Positions 63,311-64,000 of a stretch of DNA of 64,000 nt are shown here, one piece after another; the first letter of the stretch is position 1, and every line of letters starts with the position of its first letter. The notes below the pieces were generated by a model that searched no databases, was not told the DNA's origin, and saw nothing but the letters and a program-made list of their open reading frames with translations. This DNA is from a candidate division WOR-3 bacterium (GTDB taxonomy: Bacteria; Hydrothermota; Tepidihabitantia; Tepidihabitantales; Tepidihabitantaceae), in contig JANLFQ010000001.1 of the NCBI GenBank assembly GCA_024653355.1, positions 682,001 through 746,000 on the forward strand, in the 5' to 3' direction. The position numbers and the translations under genes are program-made.

Positions 63311-64000
63311 CGCAACTTCGGCAGCAACTGCTCAAAGTATTCCCGCGCAGCAAGCGCTGCCGCTCTCGGCCTGGTTTCCATCACGAGCCAGGAATTGCTT
63401 TTGACCAGCAGGCGTAAATACGGTTGGACATCGGTACTGCCCGCACCAAGCGGCAGGTGTTCGTCCCTTGTTCCATGATTGTGATGAATATGCGAATGAA
63501 ATATCTGATGTTTATACCTCTGAAAAAACTCAAACTCCTCTTTTTTGCGCTCGTCAGGCAAAATTGCAATATGTCCGATGTCAAAACACAGTCCTAAACT
63601 TCCGCCCAGCAGTTCCGGTAAAACCCGCTTCGTCGGCGCAAACCTGAAGCCCCCAACATTCTCGATGCACAACCTTGCCTTACCCCGGGCATAATTTTTC
63701 AACTCGCTAAGCGCCTCAAAAAGCGCATCGTCATAATATTCGGGAAACTCCTCGTGGGTATAGCGATTGCCGCCTGTGCCCATTCCGTAATGCATATCAA
63801 AACCCAAATGCATCACCACATTTTGGGCATCAATCTCCTCAGCCCAATCCAAGGTCTGCTTCAACTCCGCCACCGCGCAGCTTCGCACCCGCCGGCTCGG
63901 AATAAAAAACGACGGCCCTTCTAACGCATGGATTGCCAGTTTTACACCCAGCCGCGCCGCACTTTTTCTGACTGCGTGTCGCTCCCGAACACGGCGTAAT
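63307..64000 (-). CDS. Sugar phosphate isomerase/epimerase-like TIM barrel (AP endonuclease family 2; partial)
   Basis: The N-terminus lies beyond the window; 231 residues are present, in one open frame to base 64000 (a GTG at 63888 is internal). Metal-binding His/Glu/Asp of the xylose-isomerase/EndoIV fold are visible: NVVMHLGFDMHYGMGTGGNR, LCIENVGGFRF, LCFDIGHIAIL, FHSHIHHNHGTRDEHLPLGA, and LVMETRP. Likely an isomerase or epimerase of sugars rather than DNA repair, judged by its neighbour epimerase. Confidence 0.86.
   Translation of the reverse strand, partial: LRRVRERHAVRKSAARLGVKLAIHALEGPSFFIPSRRVRSCAVAELKQTLDWAEEIDAQNVVMHLGFDMHYGMGTGGNRYTHEEFPEYYDDALFEALSELKNYARGKARLCIENVGGFRFAPTKRVLPELLGGSLGLCFDIGHIAILPDERKKEEFEFFQRYKHQIFHSHIHHNHGTRDEHLPLGAGSTDVQPYLRLLVKSNSWLVMETRPRAAALAAREYFEQLLPKLR

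Noticed and set aside
1-64000. CRISPR arrays, insertion sequences, phage genes, rRNA, riboswitches
   Set aside because: Looked for direct short repeats with spacers, transposase or integrase motifs, terminal inverted repeats and known leader folds; none was found. The only repeats are coding repeats of surface and scaffold proteins.

Overview
The window looks like the chromosome of an uncultivated, diderm, FCB-type bacterium, most like candidate division WOR-3 (Stahlbacteria) or a close neighbour. This is inferred from protein style; no rRNA is present. The sequence itself shows a BamA-type outer-membrane assembly protein, four secreted proteins ending in Por/T9SS-like C-terminal sorting domains, CARDB, PEGA, YVTN, FG-GAP and BNR-type surface proteins, a membrane pyrophosphatase, and dense co-directional gene runs with many 1-40 bp overlaps. 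I found no phage, insertion sequence, integrase, CRISPR array or rRNA.

Layout. 1-13.8 kb: truncated hppA (minus), two T9SS-type secreted proteins flanking an adenosine-specific kinase gene and a decayed gene remnant, clpC overlapping bamA, a minus-strand arylsulfotransferase-like secreted protein, and a CruF-like carotenoid gene. 13.8-23.5 kb: a TPR/FG-GAP/ASPIC protein, tRNA-Phe with rpsT, and four overlapping genes for surface polysaccharide or glycolipid (GT4 glycosyltransferase, flippase-like membrane protein, YfhO, GT39-like), ending in a frameshifted gene. 23.5-33.8 kb: a minus-strand five-gene locus (DUF4175-like coiled-coil membrane protein, periplasmic TPR protein, PASTA kinase without an N-lobe, PEGA/zinc-ribbon protein, 974-residue beta-propeller surface protein). 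33.9-38.4 kb: CDF metal transporter, RmuC, BNR-type T9SS protein. 38.4-44.1 kb: rpsP-khpA-trmD-rplS-rnhB-yraN-yifB (no rimM) and a UDP-sugar dehydrogenase. 44.1-47.4 kb (minus): glnA-ridA-TPR-hydrogenase maturation protease. 47.5-55.1 kb: EamA transporter, SIMPL protein, HEAT-repeat protein, secA and two small membrane-anchored coiled-coil paralogues. 55.1-59.4 kb (minus): tRNA-Ile with sppA, cysS, tsaD, ybbR-like. 59.5-62.1 kb: long-chain acyl-CoA ligase and a TPR protein. 62.1-64 kb (minus): a small conserved protein, a nucleotide-sugar epimerase and a truncated TIM-barrel isomerase.

Regulation. Promoters are easy to read: TTGAC(A/T/C)-like -35, 15-17 bp spacer, TATAAT-like -10. In about eleven of them the -10 lies only 3-10 nt from the start codon and there is no Shine-Dalgarno sequence, so leaderless mRNAs are predicted. 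This re-assigns several start codons and shows that the PASTA kinase really begins after its N-lobe would have ended. Internal operon genes instead carry AAGGAGG-type ribosome sites. Both tRNA genes appear to be co-transcribed with a downstream protein gene.

Best candidates for something new: the 23.5-33.8 kb locus with its C-lobe-only pseudokinase and two predicted extracytoplasmic zinc ribbons, the widespread leaderless promoter architecture, and a four-cysteine insertion in SecA.
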